Assembly (NCBI RefSeq): GCF_027622945.1
Contig: NZ_JAPZVQ010000003.1
Span: forward strand, 1-64,000
Length of the DNA stretch: 64,000 nucleotides
Reading direction: 5' to 3'
Source of the DNA: Glycomyces lechevalierae
GTDB taxonomy: Bacteria > Actinomycetota > Actinomycetes > Mycobacteriales > Micromonosporaceae
The notes under the pieces are model-generated. The model was not told the origin of the DNA and ran no database searches. It was given only the letters and a program-made list of their open reading frames with translations. The position numbers and the translations under genes were made by a program. Positions 60,279 through 64,000 of this stretch are shown one piece after another. Each line of letters begins with the position of its first letter. The first letter of the stretch is position 1.

Positions 60279-60344
60279 CGACGAGACAGCCCCCGGAAAT
60301 GTCAGGGAGACGCTCGCCTCACATTTCGGTGCGCTGTCTCGTCG
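60279..60344. promoter_or_regulatory. Mirror-image ECF41/SigJ-type promoters
   Basis: CGACGAGACAGC (60279-60290) and GCTGTCTCGTCG (60333-60344) form a perfect inverted repeat with an inner, weaker AAATGT/ACATTT repeat. Each arm reads outward as a promoter: TCACA (60319-60323)-N16-CGTC (60340-60343) rightward, and TGACA (60304-60300)-N16-CGTC (60283-60280) leftward. This fits the reported GTCACA-N16-CGTC sequence of SigJ/ECF41 sigma factors. Confidence 0.75.
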
Positions 60345-60387
60345 GAGAGGTGGACACTGACCCACGACGATCGATTCGGAGACGAGC

Positions 60388-61290
60388 ATGAGCAACGGGG
60401 ACGGGCAGAGCCTGAGCGCGGTCATGAGCGAGCGCCGCCACCTCATCAACCTGGCCTACCGCCTCCTCGGCTCCCTGGCCGAGGCCGAGGACGCCGTCCA
60501 GGAGACCTATCTGCGCTGGTACGCCCTCACCAGGAAGCAGCAGCAGGCGGTCGAGTCCCCGGGCGCGTGGCTGACCACGGTCGCCGGCCGGATCTGCCTC
60601 GACCAGCTCCGCTCGGCCCGCGCTCGCCGCGAAAGCTATGTGGGCGACTGGCTTCCGGAGCCGCTTCCGGGCCCCGCCCTCCGCGGGCCGGGCGCCGCCG
60701 ACCCGGCCGACCAGGTGACGCTCGACGAGTCGGTCGGCATGGCGTTCATGGTGGTTCTGGAGGCGATGACGCCCGCCGAGCGCGTCGCGTTCATCCTCCA
60801 CGACGTCTTCCGCTACCCCTTCAACGAGATCGCCGAGATCGTGGGACGCACGCCCGGCGCGTGCCGTCAGCTCGCCTCCTCCGCCCGGCGGCGCATCGGG
60901 GCCGCCGAGGGCCCCGCCGCGCCGCCCGCCGGGCAGTCCGGGGTCGTGCGCGAGTTCAAGGAGGCCTGGGAGGCCAAGGACATCGGCGCGCTCATCGGCC
61001 TGCTCGACGCTGATGCCGTCGCGATCGGCGACGGCGGCGGACGCGCGGTCACCTTCCCGCACACTCTCGAAGGGGCCGAGGAGGTCGCGCACGCCTGGAT
61101 CGAGATCGCGAACCGCATGGACGGGGTGTTGACCTTCCACGAGAGCGAGGTCAACGGCCAGGCAGGGCTGGTCGCGCGCCAGGCGGGCGAGATCGTGACG
61201 GTGTACGCGTTCGAGGTCGCGGGCGAGAAGATCAAGCGCATCTGGGCGATCCGCAACCCCGAGAAGCTCCGCGCCTGGCAGGCCGACTGA
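60388..61290 (+). CDS. sigJ: ECF41/SigJ-type RNA polymerase sigma factor
   Basis: A 300-residue extracytoplasmic-function sigma factor with a fused C-terminal SnoaL-like domain (about 185-300) that tunes its own activity. Region 2 is LINLAYRLLGSLAEAEDAVQ near 19-38 and region 4 is FRYPFNEIAEIVGRTPGACR near 146-165. It bears the ECF41 linker WLPEP (DWLPEPLP), the DGGG motif (GDGGGRAV) and NPEKL (IRNPEKLRAW), all diagnostic. No separate anti-sigma gene is needed. GGAGACGAG precedes ATG 60388. The upstream motif suggests self-activation. Confidence 0.88.
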   Translation: MSNGDGQSLSAVMSERRHLINLAYRLLGSLAEAEDAVQETYLRWYALTRKQQQAVESPGAWLTTVAGRICLDQLRSARARRESYVGDWLPEPLPGPALRGPGAADPADQVTLDESVGMAFMVVLEAMTPAERVAFILHDVFRYPFNEIAEIVGRTPGACRQLASSARRRIGAAEGPAAPPAGQSGVVREFKEAWEAKDIGALIGLLDADAVAIGDGGGRAVTFPHTLEGAEEVAHAWIEIANRMDGVLTFHESEVNGQAGLVARQAGEIVTVYAFEVAGEKIKRIWAIRNPEKLRAWQAD

Positions 61291-61337
61291 CCTGCGATCA
61301 AGGGCCCAGTCGCCGGGGAAGGCGACGACGGACCCTG

Positions 61338-61925
61338 CTAGGACCCGGCCGCCTGGCGGGCGGCGTGTTCGAGGCGGGCCCGGTAGGCGGCCCACCAGGC
61401 TTCGCCGCGTTCGGGGAGGCCGCCGAAATCGGGGCGCAGGCCGGCGGTGCCGTCGATGAGTTCGCGGACGACGTCGGCATGGCCGCCATGGCGATTGGTC
61501 TCGCCGATCATGAGGACGATCATCTGGTGGAGGGTGACCTCGGCGTGCTCGGCGGGCCACCACGGGACGGTGCCGGGAGCGTCGAGGTCGAGGGCTTCGA
61601 TCGTGGTGTCGGCATGGGCCCACACGCGGCGGTAGAACGCGATGATGAACGCGCTCGACTCGTGGGGTCGGGCCCACATGTCGACGTTGGGCTCATCGGG
61701 GTCGTCCGCGAACCAGGGCGGGGGCTCGCTGACAGGTCGGTCGAAGACCTCGCCCAGGTAACCGGCCTCGATGCCCGAGACGTGTTTGACCAGGCCGAGA
61801 AGGTTGGTGCCGGTCGGGGTCATGGGACGGCGCAGGTCGTATTCGCCCAGGCCGTCGAGTTTCCACAGCAGGCTTTCGCGGGCATGGCGCAGATCGCGGT
61901 GCAGGCGCGCCTTCGTGTCGGTCAT
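61338..61925 (-). CDS. DinB-like (DUF664) protein
   Basis: A 195-residue four-helix DinB/YfiT-like protein. It has a metal-site pattern: LLGLVKHVSGIEAGYLGEVF near 41-60 and TLHQMIVLMIGETNRHGGHA near 131-150, which put His at the three usual positions. Members include mycothiol-dependent enzymes (maleylpyruvate isomerase, mycothiol S-transferase), a thiol used by actinobacteria, so such a role is likely but unproved. ATG 61925. Confidence 0.85.
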   Translation of the reverse strand: MTDTKARLHRDLRHARESLLWKLDGLGEYDLRRPMTPTGTNLLGLVKHVSGIEAGYLGEVFDRPVSEPPPWFADDPDEPNVDMWARPHESSAFIIAFYRRVWAHADTTIEALDLDAPGTVPWWPAEHAEVTLHQMIVLMIGETNRHGGHADVVRELIDGTAGLRPDFGGLPERGEAWWAAYRARLEHAARQAAGS

Positions 61926-62025
61926 GGCCGCGATGCTGCCACGCAGGTGCGACACCGGCGATACGGACCGGGAACTCGGGTTGCCGCAAGGACGGGTGGC
62001 GGTCGGGAGGCCGACGGAATCTTGA

Positions 62026-62054
62026 TTGCCGGGTGCGGGGGACGTGGCTAGGGT
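62026..62054 (+). promoter_or_regulatory. Promoter of GNAT gene
   Basis: TTGCCG (62026-62031) and TAGGGT (62049-62054) with 17 bases between. The start codon at 62061 is 6 bases on, so the mRNA should start at the ATG. Confidence 0.6.
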
Positions 62055-62060
62055 TCCGGC

Positions 62061-62597
62061 ATGGAGATACGTGAAGAAGTTCCCGCTGATCATGCGACGG
62101 TCCGGCGAGTCCACGAGGCCGCGTTCGGCGACCACGGCGTGAAGGTCGCGGACCTGAACGAGGCGTTGCGCCGGATGGGCGGGCTCTCGCTGGTCGCGGA
62201 GGTCGACGGGGCGGTGGTCGGTCACGTGATGTTCTCGACGAGCCTGCTCGACGCCCCGCGGAAGCTGGTCGAGGTCCCGGTGCTCAGTCCGATCGGGGTG
62301 CTGCCCGAGTTGCACGGCAACGGGATCGGTTCGGCGCTGATCCGGCGCGGCCTCGAGATTCTGGACGAGCGGGGAGCCCCGCTGGTCTTCCTGGAAGGCG
62401 ACCCGGGGTTCTATTCGAGGGCCGGCTTCAAGACCGGCGGGGACCTGGGTTTCCGCAAGCCGTCGCTGCGCATCCCTGACGGCGCCTTCCAGGTCTATCC
62501 GCTTGCGGCGTATGAGGATTGGATGACCGGGACCCTGGTGTACTCGCCGGTCTTCTGGGAGCACGACTCGGTCGGGCTGCGCGATCCCCAGGCGTAA
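62061..62597 (+). CDS. GNAT family N-acetyltransferase
   Basis: A 178-residue acetyltransferase of the YhbS type. The acetyl-CoA loop is GVLPELHGNGIGSALIRRGL near 87-106 (the Q/R-x-x-G-x-G/A pattern appears as HGNGIGSA). FLEGDPGFYSRAGFKTGGDL marks the end of the fold. The substrate is unknown. The gene is divergent from the DinB-like gene and appears leaderless. Confidence 0.87.
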   Translation: MEIREEVPADHATVRRVHEAAFGDHGVKVADLNEALRRMGGLSLVAEVDGAVVGHVMFSTSLLDAPRKLVEVPVLSPIGVLPELHGNGIGSALIRRGLEILDERGAPLVFLEGDPGFYSRAGFKTGGDLGFRKPSLRIPDGAFQVYPLAAYEDWMTGTLVYSPVFWEHDSVGLRDPQA

Positions 62598-62626
62598 GGA
62601 GCCTGCGGGGATGGCCATCCAGTACA

Positions 62627-62653
62627 AAACATGTCAACATAGTTGACATGTTT
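62627..62653. promoter_or_regulatory. MarR operator overlapping its start codon
   Basis: A perfect palindrome with 12-bp arms (AAACATGTCAAC and GTTGACATGTTT) separated by ATA. The MarR ATG (62648-62650) lies inside the right arm, so the repressor would block both transcription and its own start region. Confidence 0.8.
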
Positions 62654-63121
62654 GCGAGTGAGCGCGATATCGCGTTGTTCTTCATGGGTTGGCAGTCCTT
62701 CGTCGCCGACGCCGACGCGGTGCTGGACGAACACGGGCTCGCACGGCTGCATCACCGGGTGCTCTACGCCGTAGTTCGCACCCCCGGGATCGGTGTCGGC
62801 GAACTGGCTGCGGCCCTTGGCATCTCCCGCCAGGCCCTGCACCGGCCGCTGACCGACCTGCGCGGGCGAGACCTGATCGCGGTCGAGGTCTCCGAACGCA
62901 GCAAGCGCGAACGCGAGCTCTCCGCCACGGCCGCGGGGCGGGAGCTGGAACGCGCCGCCACCGGCCCGCAGCTCGCGCACCTGGAAGCGGTCTTCGAGTC
63001 CGCCGGACCCGCCGCGGCCGAAGGCTGGCGGCTGGTCATGCGCGGCCTCTCGGCAGAGGCCGTTGCGCAAGCGCCCCAGGCGACCCGGCACCTCATCGAA
63101 GGCGAGGCCGGTCATGGTTGA
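62648..63121 (+). CDS. MarR family transcriptional regulator
   Basis: A 157-residue winged-helix regulator. The DNA-binding core is GIGVGELAAALGISRQALHR near 47-66, then LTDLRGRDLIAVEVSERSKR; dimer helices flank it. ATG 62648 is chosen because it starts the family and lies in the operator; there is no Shine-Dalgarno sequence. The frame opens earlier, at 62519, inside the preceding GNAT gene. The stop overlaps the following hydrolase gene by 8 bases, so both share one transcript. Confidence 0.86.
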   Translation: MFASERDIALFFMGWQSFVADADAVLDEHGLARLHHRVLYAVVRTPGIGVGELAAALGISRQALHRPLTDLRGRDLIAVEVSERSKRERELSATAAGRELERAATGPQLAHLEAVFESAGPAAAEGWRLVMRGLSAEAVAQAPQATRHLIEGEAGHG

Positions 63122-63941
63122 GCCGTGCATCGAGTTGGAGTCCGGCCGCACCCGCTACCGCCTCGACGGCCCGCACGAGGCCCCCGCCGTGGTGTTCGTG
63201 CCGGGAGCGACACTGCCCATGTTCGTCTGGGACGGCCTGGCCGACACGATCGCGGACGCCGGACACCGGGTCCTGCGCTACGACCTGATCGGCCGCGGCG
63301 GTTCTGCCGCCCCGCGAATCGCATACGACGCCAACGCGTTCGACGCTCAACTCACGGAACTGCTCGACCGGGTGCTCCCGGGCCGACCGGTCCACCTGGT
63401 CTCGCTCGCGTTCGGAGCGTTGATCGCCGCCCGCTTCGCGGAGGCCCGACCGGAGCGGGTGGCGAGCCTGACGTACATGGCACCGGACGGTTTCGGTGTC
63501 GAGATGTCGGCGGCGGTGCGGCTCTTGCGGTATCCGTTGATCGGCGAGGCGCTGCTCGCGATCGCGGGAAAGGCCATGCTCCTCAATCGCTTGCCGGACT
63601 ATTCGGACCGCGCCGAAGTGGTGAAGGCGCTGCGCGAGAAGTTCGAGCCGCACGTGAGCGCCCCAGGGTTCCGACGCGCGGTGCTCTCCTCGTTGCGCCA
63701 CATGCCGATCCACGACGCGGGAGACCTCTATCGGCGAAGCGGCGAGCGAGGCGTCCCCACACTGGTCCTATGGGGCCGGAACGACCGGGTAACGCCGCTG
63801 CCCGACCGCGAACGCCTCCGCGCCGCCATGCCGAGCGCTGACCTGCAGGCCTTCGAGGACACAGGCCACCTCCCGCACGCGGAAGACCCGGCTGAAGTCG
63901 CCGCCGCGCTCACCGAGTTCCTGCGGGTCGCCGAGGTATGA
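63114..63941 (+). CDS. Alpha/beta hydrolase-fold protein lacking nucleophile Ser
   Basis: A 275-residue alpha/beta-hydrolase-fold protein with an oxyanion-type turn FVPGATLP near 27, a canonical acid in LWGRNDRVTPLP near 217 and a catalytic-type His in FEDTGHLPHAEDP near 243. The nucleophile elbow reads HLVSLAFGALIAARF near 96-110: Ala stands where the G-x-S-x-G serine should be. It may not hydrolyse esters; a binding or cofactor-free role is possible. It is co-transcribed with the MarR gene. Confidence 0.82.
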   Translation: MVEPCIELESGRTRYRLDGPHEAPAVVFVPGATLPMFVWDGLADTIADAGHRVLRYDLIGRGGSAAPRIAYDANAFDAQLTELLDRVLPGRPVHLVSLAFGALIAARFAEARPERVASLTYMAPDGFGVEMSAAVRLLRYPLIGEALLAIAGKAMLLNRLPDYSDRAEVVKALREKFEPHVSAPGFRRAVLSSLRHMPIHDAGDLYRRSGERGVPTLVLWGRNDRVTPLPDRERLRAAMPSADLQAFEDTGHLPHAEDPAEVAAALTEFLRVAEV

Positions 63942-63984
63942 CGGGCGTGCTCACACTCGACGATTGAAGCCTCCGGGCGAATCT

Positions 63985-63999
63985 TGTTGCAGTGCAACA
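63985..63999. promoter_or_regulatory. Palindrome at window edge
   Basis: TGTTGCA-G-TGCAACA is a perfect 7-bp inverted repeat. It could be the operator of a gene beyond the window. Confidence 0.35.
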
Positions 64000-64000
64000 G

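Overview
This window is chromosomal DNA of a very GC-rich actinomycete. The evidence is pervasive G/C at third positions, many GTG and TTG starts, and a core order shared with Mycobacterium and Streptomyces: nadD-rsfS-gpgP, degV, comEA-comEC-holA-rpsT, lepA, hemW, hrcA-dnaJ-rsmE-HIT-phoH-ybeY-corC-era. The family cannot be fixed by eye; Glycomycetaceae or a relative is only a guess.

Layout. 1-220: the 3' end of an rRNA operon (5S plus two terminators). 258-3505: nadD, rsfS, a GpgP-like phosphatase, a lipoprotein and degV. 3506-4260: a small accessory patch with a tRNA-Asn-like relic, an IS5-type transposase fragment, a solo MazF-like toxin and a DnaA-box cluster. 4267-9496: competence genes comEA/comEC, holA and rpsT. 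9732-11450: a TetR regulator and a divergent ABC-2-like membrane protein. 11788-24605: housekeeping genes (lepA, hemW, hrcA with CIRCE, dnaJ, rsmE, HIT) interleaved with secreted proteins (PhoD, a lysozyme-like lipoprotein, CapA). 24632-29007: phoH-ybeY-corC-cda-like-era, then initiator tRNA. 29089-31430: small membrane and SHOCT proteins, a decayed holin gene and an MFS exporter. 31427-40733: a LacI-controlled myo-inositol catabolic operon. 40849-44811: an RNA/DNA methyltransferase, a 1.5 kb gene-free island with degenerate ~76-bp tandem repeats, and a secreted beta-propeller phytase behind a PHO box. 44857-49257: a HIT protein and an iron-siderophore ABC importer behind an iron box. 49489-63941: small regulators, transporters and enzymes typical of accessory chromosome, including an ECF41/SigJ-type sigma factor with a divergent SnoaL-like gene and a MarR-hydrolase pair.

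How genes work together. The phytase could release phosphate and inositol phosphates from phytate outside the cell, and the iol operon about 3 kb away would burn the inositol. PhoD and the phytase are both phosphate scavengers. HrcA with CIRCE controls hrcA-dnaJ. The ATPase, binding protein and double permease form one importer under DtxR/IdeR-type control. The sigma factor appears to drive itself and the SnoaL/FMN-reductase side from two mirror-image promoters.

Many genes here have a TANNNT -10 element 6-8 nt before the start codon and no Shine-Dalgarno sequence, so leaderless transcription seems common. I found no CRISPR array, no intact insertion sequence, no prophage and no complete biosynthetic cluster. 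The best candidates for something undescribed are the repeat island at 41905-43385, the DnaA boxes before comEA, and the predicted leaderless leader peptide of phoH.
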